Numbered from the stretch's first letter, positions 17,642 through 26,603 are shown. The stretch is DNA of 64,000 bases from Mesorhizobium sp. NZP2298 (GCF_013170825.1 NZ_CP033365.1:4166001-4230000), one strand, 5' to 3'. The notes: a model not told the origin generated them from the sequence alone. Numbers and translations are program-made.

Positions 17642-17708
17642 AAAATAGCCAAGAATATCAAATGATTTAGCGGAAAGCCGGCCGGCGGCGGGCGGATCAT
17701 TTGGCCTT

Positions 17709-17785
17709 GGGGGAAAGCGTGGGGGAAAGCCGGCCCCTTTTCCCCCGATTCCTTCTCCCCGGCTTTTTCCCCAAGCCTTTCCCCC
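17709..17785. repeat. long imperfect inverted repeat upstream of the small HTH gene
   Basis: GGGGGAAAGCGT-GGGGGAAAGCCGG (17709-17733) is matched by the complement at 17759-17785 (CCGGCTTTTTCCCC then CCTTTCCCCC) around a pyrimidine-rich core. GGGGGAAAG is also directly repeated 12 bases apart. The hairpin lies between the tRNA and the HTH gene. Its function is unknown. Confidence 0.6.
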
Positions 17786-17811
17786 GTCGCCGGATCGTGA
17801 GAGTTTCTCCT

Positions 17812-18027
17812 ATGCCCGATCCATTCGCCGCCCTCATTGCCGGCCTCGAACGCGCCGGCCTGAGTCGCCCCGAGATCGCCCGGCAGGCGAATGTTTCCCC
17901 GACGACGATCTGGAGAATGGCGAACGGCGTGAACAACGATCATATGGCCGGGCCGGCTTCGCGCATCGCGCGGCTGCATGAGCGAGTCGTCGGTTGCGAT
18001 GCAACGAAGAAGGGCGTGGAGAGTTGA
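17812..18027 (+). CDS. small Cro/C1-like helix-turn-helix protein
   Basis: 71 residues. A single helix-turn-helix (LERAGLSRPEIARQANVSPTTIWRMANG) occupies most of the protein, followed by a short basic tail. The architecture is that of phage- or plasmid-type Cro regulators, but no integrase or phage gene is nearby. ATG 17812 is downstream of the pyrimidine-rich inverted repeat and has only a weak ribosome binding site (GAGAG). Targets unknown. Confidence 0.65.
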   Translation: MPDPFAALIAGLERAGLSRPEIARQANVSPTTIWRMANGVNNDHMAGPASRIARLHERVVGCDATKKGVES

Positions 18028-18061
18028 ATACTACCGCATGCCTCTTGAGAGGAGCGCGATT

Positions 18062-18232
18062 ATGGCCGGTAGATACGACCACTACATTCAACTTGAAAAC
18101 ATCAAAAATTTCTCATCAAAACTGGAAACAGAAGCCGATCCGGCAAAGCGGAATATGCTTGTAAAGCTTTTAGCCGAGGAAACCGCTAAATTGCAGGGCA
18201 GGCGAAAAATCCGCGACAACAAGCCTGCATGA
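18062..18232 (+). CDS. small hypothetical protein
   Basis: 56 residues, charged and helical: LENIKNFSSKLETEADPAKRNMLVKLLAEETAKL has heptad-like leucine spacing. GAGAGGAG lies 7 bases before ATG 18062. Many rhizobia carry short proteins with the same 'E-x-DPAKR-x-LL-AEE' pattern, as I recall; no function is known. It is 34 bases after the HTH gene and shares its strand. Confidence 0.6.
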   Translation: MAGRYDHYIQLENIKNFSSKLETEADPAKRNMLVKLLAEETAKLQGRRKIRDNKPA

Positions 18233-18439
18233 GCACATTGTGCCGAGGGAGACAGTGCCCGGAAGGCTCCACGGGGAAAGGGCGATAGAGCAGATGGTAC
18301 GGATTCGTACGGACTGACCCTCACACAATTTTTTGTTGCGGGATTTTCTGGGTCATTTTATTTTATCAGACGTCATCCCGTCTTGAGGGCACAGGGATGA
18401 TGAAAGAGGACAGCGCTTTCGCCTGAGTGGAGGTGTCAA

Positions 18440-18637
18440 ATGCCGTTCCAAAACACAGCCGATCCCGACCAGCTATCCATCCTAACCAGAGCGCTTGACG
18501 AGCATTGCCAGACCACGGGCATCCCGCTCGACAGTCCAGAGCGCGAGAACCTAGCATCTCGCGTCATGGCGCTATTCAGTACCGGCAAGACGACTTTGGA
18601 CGAGTTGAAATCTGCGTTGTCGAGCACCGACCGATAG
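18440..18637 (+). CDS. small hypothetical protein
   Basis: 65 residues: DQLSILTRALDEHCQTTGIPLDSPERENLASRVMALFSTG. Hydrophilic, no signal peptide, predicted helical. GGAGG lies 7 bases before ATG 18440. Short proteins of this pattern occur in many Rhizobiales, but I do not recognise a named family. The upstream 200 bases hold no gene. Confidence 0.6.
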   Translation: MPFQNTADPDQLSILTRALDEHCQTTGIPLDSPERENLASRVMALFSTGKTTLDELKSALSSTDR

Positions 18638-18831
18638 TCGCCTTACAGCGCGCGATTGGCGCTGACCGCTGTAGCGGGTCGGCGATACGGCCCATGCGCG
18701 CTGGCGGGGCTGGCAGGCGGCAATCCCTGGCGTTTTCGCCCGGACGGCGCTATAGTCGTTGCCACGAAGATTGGCACGGTACGGCATGGCTCGGATGATA
18801 TAGTGGGCCTGTCGCACTAGGTCGTGGCGAG

Positions 18832-20433
18832 ATGAGAAGCGACACGGATCCTATCCTGCGTTTCCACGGCGCAGCCCGTGGCGTCACCGGTTCATGCTAT
18901 GAGATCGAAACGGCGCACTGGCGGATCCTCGTCGACTGTGGCCTGTTCCAGGGGTCGAAGTCCGAGCGGGAATTGAACTACGGGGCATTCCCGTTTCCAC
19001 CTGAAGCGATTGACGCGGTCATTCTGACGCACGCGCATATCGATCACAGCGGCCTGTTGCCGAAACTGGTCAAGCAGGGCTTTTCTGGTCCCATCCTCAC
19101 GACCCTCGCCACCATCGACCTCTGCTCGGTCATGCTGCCGGATTCGGCGCATATCCAGGAAACGGAGGTCGAGCACCTGAACCGTCGCAACGCGCAGCGT
19201 GGGCGCCCGCTCGTTGAACCGATCTACAGCCAGCAAGATGCCGCCGCCTGCATGACCATGTTTCGGGCTTTGGAATATGGCGAATGGACTACGGTCGCCG
19301 AAGGCCTTCGCGCTCGGTTCTGGAACGCTGGCCATATGCTTGGTTCGGCATCCGTCGAGCTTGAGATCGATCGACACGAGGCGCCGCTGCGCATCATATT
19401 TTCGGGCGACATCGGGCCAGGCCACAAGCTGCTTCAAACCGATCCCGAGGGGCCCGCCGGCGTCGACTATCTGATCTGCGAGTCGACCTATGGCGACCGC
19501 GACCGGCCGGACGTTTCGCCCGAACAGCGGCGCTCCTTGCTCGGCGACATCGTGCGTGGCGCCGCCGAGGCCGTCGGCCCGCTCATCATTCCGTCCTTCG
19601 CTGTCGAAAGGACGCAAGAATTGCTGGTCGATCTGTATTTGCTCATGCAAGCGGGGAAGGTGCCGACAGCTCCGGTCTTCGTTGACTCGCCGCTGGCAAC
19701 ACGTGCCAGTGCGATTTTTGAGCGCCATGCCGATGAGATCGAACAGGGTGACGTGCTACGCCAGGCGCTCAAGTCCAAGGAGCTACGTTTTACCGAGACG
19801 GTGGAACAGAGCAAGGCGATCAACCGCCTGACCGGCTTCTTCGTGGTGATCGCTGCCAGCGGCATGTGCGACGCGGGGCGCATCCGCCATCATCTGAAGG
19901 CCAATCTCTGGCGCCGGAACGCCACGGTGATGATCGCCGGGTACCAAGCCCAGGGTTCGCTTGGCAGGATCCTGCTCGACGGGGCTCGGCGCGTGCGCAT
20001 CCAGGGCGAAGAGGTGGAGGTCAAGGCGCATATAAGTCTATTCGACCTGTATTCCGGCCATGCCGACGCCGGCGAGCTGGTCGCCTGGGTCCAGGCTCGA
20101 CTTCCGGTCAAGCAGGTGGCTTTCCTGACCCACGGCGAGGAAACGGGGCTCAGCGCTCTCAGCAAGCGGCTGCGAGGGTTGATCCCGGAAGGCAGGATCG
20201 TCATGCCGAGCCTGGATGACGCCTTCCGATTGACACCCGGCGGCAGTGTGCCGGTGGCACTCAACGAACCGCGCCGTCTGAGACCGGAAAAGGTCGCTCG
20301 CCTCGATTGGCACAACGACCTTTCCAAGCTTCTCCTGGATATAAATGAGGCGGTGAGCGCCGCGGCAGATGAGCGGGGTCGCGCAGCGGTTATCAGGCGC
20401 GTGCGCAGGGCGCTCGAAGAAAAGGGGGCATAA
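18832..20433 (+). CDS. metallo-beta-lactamase/beta-CASP RNase-like protein
   Basis: 533 residues. The metallo-beta-lactamase core has THAHIDHSG (HxHxDH) at about residues 65-73. The beta-CASP insertion follows, with motif A in ICESTYGDR, then GHADAGEL and LTHGEETGL near the C terminus. The family (COG1236, CPSF73-like) includes RNA endo/exonucleases. Some annotations call these 'exonuclease of the beta-lactamase fold'. No exact substrate is known for the bacterial members. ATG 18832 has GGCGAG upstream. It opens the stress-gene region. Confidence 0.85.
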   Translation: MRSDTDPILRFHGAARGVTGSCYEIETAHWRILVDCGLFQGSKSERELNYGAFPFPPEAIDAVILTHAHIDHSGLLPKLVKQGFSGPILTTLATIDLCSVMLPDSAHIQETEVEHLNRRNAQRGRPLVEPIYSQQDAAACMTMFRALEYGEWTTVAEGLRARFWNAGHMLGSASVELEIDRHEAPLRIIFSGDIGPGHKLLQTDPEGPAGVDYLICESTYGDRDRPDVSPEQRRSLLGDIVRGAAEAVGPLIIPSFAVERTQELLVDLYLLMQAGKVPTAPVFVDSPLATRASAIFERHADEIEQGDVLRQALKSKELRFTETVEQSKAINRLTGFFVVIAASGMCDAGRIRHHLKANLWRRNATVMIAGYQAQGSLGRILLDGARRVRIQGEEVEVKAHISLFDLYSGHADAGELVAWVQARLPVKQVAFLTHGEETGLSALSKRLRGLIPEGRIVMPSLDDAFRLTPGGSVPVALNEPRRLRPEKVARLDWHNDLSKLLLDINEAVSAAADERGRAAVIRRVRRALEEKGA

Positions 20434-20640
20434 AGGTCGAAGACAGGCGAATTGATTCAGGGCAATGCGGCCCGCGAAAACCGATGCAAGAAGAGGTTAG
20501 ACGGACAGCATATCGATGGCGGTCTGGTCCGCGAGTTGATCGGAGTTGCGATGTTGGCCCCGAGCGCTGCTGCGGCCTTGGGCGTTCATCTCGGCGAGTA
20601 ATTTGTCTTCAGCCAAGAATCGGATCGCCGGAGAGGAAGA

Positions 20641-21303
20641 ATGACCATGGCAGGCATATCGAGACGTGTTTTTCTGTCAATTGCATCCATGGTTGCAGCT
20701 TTCTCCAACCGGACTGCACTAGCCGACACGTCTTCCAGCTTGCCGGACGCTGCCAAGAATGGAGGGATGTCATTGCTCGAGGCGCTTTCGCTCAGGCAAT
20801 CGACACGGCTCTTCGCCGACAAACCCATTGATGACGAGACCCTTTCGACATTGCTTTGGTGCGCCTTCGGCATCAACAGGCCGAACAGCGGCGGCCATAC
20901 GGCGCCTTCATGGCATGGCGCCATGGAGACCGACATCTATGTCGCCGACGAACGGGGCGTGCGCAAATTCGACCCGGCCGGACAGGCTGCCGTGACCATT
21001 CTTTCGCGCGACATTCGGCGCTTGGCAAGCAAGGAGACTTTTGTTGAAACCGCGCCTGCAGTCCTGATCTACTGCGCCGATAGGGGGCGCTTGCATGTTG
21101 CGAACGAAGATCAGGCAAGTGCGTTTGCCCATGTCGACGCGGGCATCGTGGCGCAAAACGTCTATCTCTACTGCGCATCGGCCGGTCTGGGTACGTGCCT
21201 GGTGGGCGGGGTGGACAAGCCGACGCTTGGCAAGGTGCTTGGCCTGTCGCAGACGCAGTTCGTGACCTTCGTGCAACCTGTAGGATATCCGAGCTCAGGC
21301 TGA
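20641..21303 (+). CDS. Tat-exported nitroreductase-family protein
   Basis: 220 residues. The N terminus carries a twin-arginine signal (GISRRVFLS then a hydrophobic stretch ending near ALADT). A nitroreductase/SagB-like FMN domain follows: [13 protein letters not shown] (FMN phosphate contact), the segment [10 protein letters not shown], and [11 protein letters not shown]. Nitroreductase-family proteins use FMN to reduce nitro, quinone or related groups; export with cofactor fits the Tat signal. GGAGAGGAAG lies before ATG 20641, so it is probably expressed separately from the beta-CASP gene. A hairpin follows the stop. Confidence 0.82.
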   Translation: MTMAGISRRVFLSIASMVAAFSNRTALADTSSSLPDAAKNGGMSLLEALSLRQSTRLFADKPIDDETLSTLLWCAFGINRPNSGGHTAPSWHGAMETDIYVADERGVRKFDPAGQAAVTILSRDIRRLASKETFVETAPAVLIYCADRGRLHVANEDQASAFAHVDAGIVAQNVYLYCASAGLGTCLVGGVDKPTLGKVLGLSQTQFVTFVQPVGYPSSG

Positions 21304-21324
21304 TGGAGCTCTACACTCCATCAG
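21300..21324. other. 9-bp perfect hairpin after the nitroreductase gene
   Basis: CTGATGGAG (21300-21308) and CTCCATCAG (21316-21324) with a 7-base loop overlap the stop codon of the nitroreductase gene. No T-tract follows on either strand, so it may be a weak terminator or mRNA end stabiliser. Confidence 0.5.
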
Positions 21325-21380
21325 CCATCGATTGTGCTCACGACATCTTGCCCGATTTTGACGAACCCGGTTCTGAGCCG

Positions 21381-21630
21381 CATCCGGCCGAGCACGCGAG
21401 CTGTGTCCTTCATGGATTCCTTGGTGACCGATATGGCTGCCCGTGGGGCCGAAATAGGTGACATGAGCGCCCTGGTCATGAGCCGCTACCTCGAACCCCG
21501 TCCGCGTGCGCGTGGAATCCTTCTCGAAGATCAGCGCGATGTTGTTCCTGACAAGACGAGGGATCTCGTGTCCGGCGGGCTTGGCCGCCTTGAGATCGGC
21601 CGCCAGCTTGAGAAGAAGCGAAAGCCAAGC
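21381..21630 (-). pseudogene. arcB: remnant of catabolic ornithine carbamoyltransferase
   Basis: Reading the minus strand from 21630, the translation gives [13 protein letters not shown], then [18 protein letters not shown] and [18 protein letters not shown]. After a one-base frameshift near 21421 it continues [14 protein letters not shown]. These match the N-terminal carbamoyl-phosphate domain of ornithine carbamoyltransferase (STRTR is the carbamoyl-phosphate loop). An in-frame TGA lies at 21637-21639 just upstream, and everything after GRM is lost. It is therefore a 5'- and 3'-truncated, frameshifted remnant. In related bacteria the catabolic enzyme belongs to the anaerobic arginine deiminase pathway, which suits the low-oxygen theme here. 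Confidence 0.85.
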
Positions 21631-21823
21631 TCGCGATCAGTCCCTCGCGCCGGCAAACCAGGAAGTGTCGTCAAACAATTGCATTGATATGGTGCGGCAA
21701 AGCGATCCGGGGTCGAAATAGTTTCGCTATCCGGACTAGGCACCCAACCAAACGCAGCTTGGCATATCGTCCTTTGAAGAAGGTCTCAGCGCGCCGGATA
21801 GACGCGCCGAGACAAGCGGGTCA

Positions 21824-22363
21824 CTACGCAGCCTTGACCGTGATCTTCTTCTCGGCCTTCTGGGCTTCGGCGGTCTTGGGCAGTTTCACCGTCAACACGC
21901 CCTTGGCGAAGCTTGCATCGATCTTGTCGGCGTCGACGCCTTCAGGCAGTTGGAACGAACGCTGGAAGGAGCCGTAGCGGCGCTCGGACAGATAGTAGTC
22001 CTTGTCCTTCTCTTCCTTTTCGTCCCTCTTCTCGCCCTTGATCGTCAGCGTGTGGTTGGAGAGCTTGATCTCGACATTTTTCTCGTCGATGCCGGGCAGC
22101 TCGGCCGTGATCTCGTACTCCTTGTCCTTCTCGACCAGATCCATGGCGGGCGCGACTGGCCAACCCGCATTCCGCAGGGACGGCAGTTCACGGCCGAATA
22201 GGGACCGTGTCGAAGGCATGCGGAAGTCGAATGGGTGAAAGTCGTCGAATAGCCGGTCGATTTCGCGACGCAGGCTTTCGAACGGTGCTGTCCAGTTGTC
22301 GGACCGGGCAGGGGCAGTGCTCTTCTCAGTCTTGACTGGGAGTTTGGTGGCAGCTTCAGCCAT
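21824..22363 (-). CDS. Hsp20/alpha-crystallin small heat shock protein
   Basis: 179 residues. An N-terminal arm (FESLRREIDRLFDDFHPFD) precedes the alpha-crystallin domain: AMDLVEKDKEYEITAELPG, GVDADKIDASFAKGVLTVKLPK and a short basic tail. It holds unfolding proteins in the cytoplasm for refolding by other chaperones. GGAG before ATG 22363 (CAAAGGAGAAAAACC). A perfect FNR/FixK box lies at 22601-22614, some 240 bases upstream, implying a long leader if that is its promoter. Confidence 0.93.
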   Translation of the reverse strand: MAEAATKLPVKTEKSTAPARSDNWTAPFESLRREIDRLFDDFHPFDFRMPSTRSLFGRELPSLRNAGWPVAPAMDLVEKDKEYEITAELPGIDEKNVEIKLSNHTLTIKGEKRDEKEEKDKDYYLSERRYGSFQRSFQLPEGVDADKIDASFAKGVLTVKLPKTAEAQKAEKKITVKAA

Positions 22364-22737
22364 GGTTTTTCTCCTTTGGTGAGTTGATCGGCAGGTATCG
22401 CCGCCTCCACTCTTCCACCTTTAGGTCTCCCAAGAGGTGCTAGAGCTGGAGGTCAGCGGACCTGCTTGCCAAGTGTCGTCGTCGAACTGGCCCATTGCTT
22501 CGCGAATCCGCGGTTTTGCTGCGGTCCATCGCGCCCGCGTCGCCAAATCTGGCTCGGCCTGGCAAGAACAGCATCAAAGCCGTTGCAAGGGGAGGCCTCA
22601 TTGATCGACATCAATGGCGACTGAAAATGTTTCCCGCTGGAATCGTGGTGGAGATGAGCGATCACTGAGCTACAGCGCAATCAAATCATTACCGAGCCGG
22701 ACGTCTTCCGTTAGCAAAGTGCACGGCGCGGTGATGA
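22364..22737. other. 374-bp intergenic region; only a FixK box recognised
   Basis: Lies between hsp20 (start 22363, minus) and the end of the DUF3775 gene (22738, minus). No coding sequence on either strand is convincing. It contains the FNR/FixK box at 22601-22614. I looked for a ROSE-type RNA thermometer near the hsp20 start and did not see the expected pairing with the GGAG. Confidence 0.6.
22601..22614. promoter_or_regulatory. FNR/FixK box (perfect)
   Basis: TTGATCGACATCAA is an exact TTGAT-N4-ATCAA palindrome. It lies about 240 bases upstream of hsp20 (minus strand), the only divergently reachable start, so it probably controls hsp20 under low oxygen. Confidence 0.75.
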
Positions 22738-23184
22738 CTAAAAGTGCTCGCGCTCAAATTCGAGGCAGGAGTAGCCGAGTGTGGACAGTCCATCGGCAAG
22801 ATAGTCCGCGAGCAGCGGTGTCCCACAGAGATAGTCGGCCGTGTGCTCATTGTGCGCGTCCGTCGCCTGCTGGCGGACACTTTGCCATTCGTCGGCGGAT
22901 TGATCATCGCGACCCAGCCACATCAGGGCGACCAGGTCGATCTGAGCGTCGAGCGAAAGGTCGGAAATCAGGGACTGCAGTTCTTCGAGGACGGGGTCGT
23001 CGGCATGATCCTCCAGGATCGCCGCGGATCGGTCGTCGGATGGATTGGAGGCGGGGTTGGATTCGGTGACCGGATCCTTGGCATCGAATTCACGCGCCTT
23101 CATGATGATGAAGCATACGGTTTCGAGGGGAACTTCGAGTTCCGTTTCACCATTGCCAATACTGCTCGCCGCTTTTTCCATCAT
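22738..23184 (-). CDS. DUF3775 family protein
   Basis: 148 residues. The core ETVCFIIMKAREFDAKD, DPVLEELQSLISDLSLDAQIDLVALMWLGR and ADYLADGLSTLGYSC matches the DUF3775 family, acidic cytoplasmic proteins of unknown function found in Alphaproteobacteria. Its ATG overlaps the stop of the HhH gene by ATGA, so translation is coupled. GAAGGAAAC lies upstream. The pair is driven from the box at 24160. Confidence 0.82.
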   Translation of the reverse strand: MMEKAASSIGNGETELEVPLETVCFIIMKAREFDAKDPVTESNPASNPSDDRSAAILEDHADDPVLEELQSLISDLSLDAQIDLVALMWLGRDDQSADEWQSVRQQATDAHNEHTADYLCGTPLLADYLADGLSTLGYSCLEFEREHF

Positions 23185-24092
23185 ACTGTTTCCTTCAGTT
23201 GCTGTTCACTTTCGCGTCCCCGCACGACGCGTCTGCCGATCATCGGACCATGTGTTTCGGTGACGACCGTACAGCGCCCTTCCGGTTGGCCGTCGACCTG
23301 GAAATAGATCACGACCCAGTCGCGCGTCTTCGCCAGTTCGTGCGCCAGCCTGGTGTTCGAGAAAAACGCGGTGAAATGCCAGTCGTCATGTCGCGCATGC
23401 AACACCGGCAGCCAGGCCTCGCCTTTCGGATTGAAGCGCTTTGGCGCAATCTTGCGAAGCGCCCCGGCCGCCGCCTTTTCGCGATACATGCGATCAACAT
23501 CGAGCAGCATCGACACTGGCGGCAAGGGTTGAGATTGATGGGTCGTTCTCAGCCGAGCCCTGCCGAGCCGCTCGGCGAGGGCTGCCCCCAGCATCTCCTT
23601 GCGCCTGTGACCGATGCCCTTGACGTGAAGCGCGCCGCTATGGAGCGCATTCTCGAGGTCTTCGAGGGTCTCGAGTTGTCCGTCCTCGGCGAGGCGGTGC
23701 GCGTATCGTGGTCCGATTCCGGGGATTGACCGAAACAACGCCTCCGGCTCCATTTCGCCGCGCAGCCGTTCCAACTGGGACCAGCGTCCCGTTGCAACCA
23801 TCTCGGCAATCGCGCCAGCCAGGCCTGTTCCGATTGCCGGGAGGGCGACGAGGCCATCGCGTCCTTCCCTTGCCAGGATCTCGCCCACCGGCCGTTCCAG
23901 CCTGGAAACGACATCTGCGGCCCTTCTGTAGGCCCGTGCACGGAAACCGTCGGCGCCTTGGCTGTCGAGGAGATCGGCAAAATCGCGGAATTTTGCTGCC
24001 ACCCCGATGTTCTCGAGGAGCGGCTTGGTCGCCAATGGCGTCATTGGCTTGACGCCAAGGCTGGGCCTGGCGGTCTGAAGCGGCTCGGGCAT
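23181..24092 (-). CDS. PolX-like helix-hairpin-helix DNA-binding protein without polymerase domain
   Basis: 303 residues. Residues about 22-180 resemble the N-terminal 8-kDa and HhH region of family X DNA polymerases: FADLLDSQGADGFRARAYRR, LPAIGTGLAGAIAEM, SIPGIGPRYAHRL (HhH), HVKGIGHRRKEML. The palm, nucleotidyltransferase and PHP domains are absent; instead a C-terminal module follows (PVSMLLDVDRMYREKA, AWLPVLHARHDDWHFTAFFSN, DWVVIYFQVDG). It is probably a nucleic-acid-binding protein. GAGGAAGG precedes ATG 24092, and a FNR/FixK box lies 68 bases upstream. It is coupled to DUF3775. Confidence 0.75.
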   Translation of the reverse strand: MPEPLQTARPSLGVKPMTPLATKPLLENIGVAAKFRDFADLLDSQGADGFRARAYRRAADVVSRLERPVGEILAREGRDGLVALPAIGTGLAGAIAEMVATGRWSQLERLRGEMEPEALFRSIPGIGPRYAHRLAEDGQLETLEDLENALHSGALHVKGIGHRRKEMLGAALAERLGRARLRTTHQSQPLPPVSMLLDVDRMYREKAAAGALRKIAPKRFNPKGEAWLPVLHARHDDWHFTAFFSNTRLAHELAKTRDWVVIYFQVDGQPEGRCTVVTETHGPMIGRRVVRGRESEQQLKETV

Positions 24093-24159
24093 GACCTTCC
24101 TCGGTGCTGGAGTTCAAAAGGTTGATTAGCCCTCCTAGGCCATTCGACGCCTCGTATTC

Positions 24160-24173
24160 TTGACCCGCATCAA
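24160..24173. promoter_or_regulatory. FNR/FixK box between the HhH and Nramp genes
   Basis: TTGACCCGCATCAA (TTGAC-N4-ATCAA) lies 68 bases from the start of the minus-strand HhH gene and 126 bases from the plus-strand Nramp start. It could act on either or both divergent genes. Confidence 0.65.
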
Positions 24174-24298
24174 TCCGTCGGACTTCGAAACCGGATAGAA
24201 AATATGCGTGCTTCTTCGCGCTCGAAGGTTCGGAACAGCTCGGCGTGGCAATAGTGAGCTCGGTTCGCGTGACGAGAAAAGTGAGGGGAAATCATTCG

Positions 24299-25576
24299 AT
24301 GGAACCGTCGGAGGCATCGGCTGCCGCGTTTAGCAAACGCTACAACTTCTTCGGAAGCTTGGGCCCAGGCCTGATCACGGGGGCGGCTGATGATGATCCA
24401 AGCGGTATTGCCACCTATAGTCAGGTGGGCGCCCAATTCGGCTACTCTCTCGCATGGACCATGCTCTTCAGCTATCCGCTGATGGCTGTAACTCAAGGGA
24501 TCAGTGCCGGGATCGGCGCGGTAACCGGCCAAGGTATCGCGCGCAATCTGCGTCGACACTACTCGCCCTGGCTGCTGCGTTTCGCCGTTCTTCTGCTGCT
24601 TGTCGCCAACGTCATCAACATCGGCGCCGACCTCGGCGCCATGGGAGCGGCGCTTGAATTGCTCATAGGTGGCCCGCAATATTTGTATGCGGTGTTGTTC
24701 GCGCTGACGTGCATCTTCCTGGAAATCTTCGTGAGCTACCGCCGCTACGTCACGGTGCTTAAATGGCTGACCCTGTCCCTGCTTGCCTATGTCGCGGTGG
24801 TGCTGTCGGTTCATGTGCCGTGGGGCACGGCGCTCTATGGCACGCTGGTTCCGCAGATCGCCTTCGACGGCGATCACGCCATGGCGCTGGTTGCCGTTCT
24901 TGGCACGACAATCAGTCCTTACCTCTTCTTTTGGCAAGCCGGGGAGGAGGTCGAGGAGCAGCACCGGCAACATCGTCAACGGCTGGGCGCCAACTCGCAC
25001 GCTGCCGGGCCGGAGCTGTCGCGCATCCGGGGCGACACACTGTTCGGAATGGGCTTCTCCAACCTGGTGGCCATTGTCATCATCATCGCCACCGCGGCAA
25101 CGCTCCATGCCAACGGGATCACGCAGATCCAAACCTCATCGCAGGCGGCCGAAGCACTCAGGCCTGTCGCCGGGGAGTTTGCGTTCGCCATTTTCGCTGC
25201 CGGCATTATCGGCACGGGCATGCTTGCCATCCCCGTGCTTGCCGGCTCGGCCGCCTATGCAGTCGCGGAGATGTTTCGTTGGTCGGAAGGCCTCGATCGG
25301 CGCCCGCAAGATGCCAAGGCCTTCTACGGCACGATTGCGGTGGCGACGCTGGGTGGGGTAACTCTGACTTTTGTCGGCATGGATCCCATAAGAGCGCTCT
25401 ATTGGAGTGCTGTGGTGAACGGAGTTCTGGCCGCTCCACTGATGGCGATCATGATGATGATCGCCATGAACCCTCGGATCATGGGCCATCTCACCTTGCC
25501 GCGCTGGATGGCTCTCGGCGGCGCGCTCGCCACGGCGGTGATGGCCCTGGCTTCAATTGGCTTTTTCGTGCTGTGA
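24299..25576 (+). CDS. Nramp-family transporter with non-canonical metal-site motifs
   Basis: 425 residues, about eleven membrane segments. The fold is Nramp-like: [19 protein letters not shown] in TM1 and [19 protein letters not shown] in TM6. Classic Mn/Fe Nramps have DPGN and MPH at these places; here they read DPSG and SPY, so the Asn and the metal-binding Met are missing. The gene's ion is therefore uncertain. ATG 24299 follows GAGGGGAAATC; the GTG at 24245 would add 18 residues without membrane character. It is divergent from the HhH gene with a FNR/FixK box between them. Confidence 0.8.
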   Translation: MEPSEASAAAFSKRYNFFGSLGPGLITGAADDDPSGIATYSQVGAQFGYSLAWTMLFSYPLMAVTQGISAGIGAVTGQGIARNLRRHYSPWLLRFAVLLLLVANVINIGADLGAMGAALELLIGGPQYLYAVLFALTCIFLEIFVSYRRYVTVLKWLTLSLLAYVAVVLSVHVPWGTALYGTLVPQIAFDGDHAMALVAVLGTTISPYLFFWQAGEEVEEQHRQHRQRLGANSHAAGPELSRIRGDTLFGMGFSNLVAIVIIIATAATLHANGITQIQTSSQAAEALRPVAGEFAFAIFAAGIIGTGMLAIPVLAGSAAYAVAEMFRWSEGLDRRPQDAKAFYGTIAVATLGGVTLTFVGMDPIRALYWSAVVNGVLAAPLMAIMMMIAMNPRIMGHLTLPRWMALGGALATAVMALASIGFFVL

Positions 25577-25875
25577 CAGACGGAAGGGTCCTGCCGTCGA
25601 CGGCTTGGATGATGCGGGCGCAACGGCCGGTGAGATCGTGATTGTGGGTGATGATAAAAGATCTTCCCACGCTCTGTGTTGAAGCGCCGCATCAAGTCGA
25701 AGACAGCATCGGCCGAGGCCGTGTCGAGATTGCAGGTCGGTTCATCGGCGAGCACCAGCAACGGTTTCATCGCCAAGGCGCGGGCAATGGCCACGCGTTG
25801 CTGCTGCAAGCGCCTGTGACCTCGTGCCAGATCAATTCTGGCTCTCGGCTTGCCGGCTTCCGATCGCGCGGCCAA
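25577..25875 (-). pseudogene. remnant of an ABC transporter ATP-binding subunit
   Basis: The minus-strand translation keeps [20 protein letters not shown] and [19 protein letters not shown] (signature end, Walker B and D-loop). A frameshift then replaces the expected H-loop; the other frame continues with [16 protein letters not shown] and [11 protein letters not shown]. Walker A and the N-terminal third are missing. Sequence is nearest in style to LolD/MacB-type ATPases. It lies between the Nramp stop and the CBS-BON gene. I read it as decayed, not expressed. Confidence 0.75.
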
Positions 25876-25895
25876 GCTCAGTTGGCAGTACTGCC

Positions 25896-26603
25896 TTAAG
25901 CTGGCGGGTCGACCACGATGCCGGACAGAGGCTCGACCCAGTACAGATGATCGGTCACGGATTTCACGCCGGCAACATTTTCTGCCGCGACAAGCGCGGC
26001 CTGACGCTCGCGCTCGTCAAGGATCGCGCCGTTCAGCTCGGCAATCCCTTTGTCGACCCTGACATGGATCATGTCTGTTCCAGCCCATGGCTGCGCCGCA
26101 AGCTCCGCAACGATCTTCTGACGAATCTGTTCGTCGGTTGCCACCGTCGAGTCGCCCTTTGGAAGAGAGCGAAGCAATGCGCGCAGAAGATCGGAACGTG
26201 TGACGATGCCGATAACTTTTCCGCCCTCGACCACCGGAATGCGTTTGACCTGGTGGCGCGTCATGAGTTCGACGACGTCCTCCAATGCGCTTTCAGGGGA
26301 TGTCGTGACGACTTGTTCGGACATTACCTCGTCGACCCGACGGCCGTTGGCATGGACATACTCCTCGGCGACACGTCCTGGGCTGACGAGAAACTCCAGC
26401 CAGCGTGAGCGCTTGCGTTTCGTGCCCAGCTCGCTGCGGCGCAGAAAATCGCCTTCACTGACAATCCCGACCAGCACGCCATCGCTGCGGATGACGGGAA
26501 GGCCGCTGATCTTGCGCGAGAGCATCAATCCGGCCGCGTCGGCGATCGATGCGGACGGTTCGACGCCAATGACGGGGGAAGTCATTATCGATGAGGCTTG
26601 CAC
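25896..26603 (-). CDS. CBS-pair and BON domain protein
   Basis: 235 residues. Two CBS domains occupy about residues 7-60 ([41 protein letters not shown]) and 92-145 ([41 protein letters not shown]). A BON domain follows ([31 protein letters not shown]). CBS pairs usually sense adenine nucleotides and BON domains bind membranes or lipids. GTG 26603 follows GAAGGAGACGAAC, a good binding site; ATG 26585 is the alternative. A perfect TTGAC-N4-GTCAA box lies 100 bases upstream. Confidence 0.88.
   Translation of the reverse strand: MQASSIMTSPVIGVEPSASIADAAGLMLSRKISGLPVIRSDGVLVGIVSEGDFLRRSELGTKRKRSRWLEFLVSPGRVAEEYVHANGRRVDEVMSEQVVTTSPESALEDVVELMTRHQVKRIPVVEGGKVIGIVTRSDLLRALLRSLPKGDSTVATDEQIRQKIVAELAAQPWAGTDMIHVRVDKGIAELNGAILDERERQAALVAAENVAGVKSVTDHLYWVEPLSGIVVDPPA

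Noticed and set aside
17554..17979. 141-codon minus-strand ORF spanning the tRNA-Lys
   Set aside because: Its C-terminal peptide ([19 protein letters not shown]) is the familiar translation of antisense tRNA sequence; no other support.
20452..20465. Further FNR/FixK-like box TTGATTCAGGGCAA upstream of the nitroreductase
   Set aside because: Right half-site matches only 3 of 5 positions and it lies 176 bases from the start; not counted with the others.
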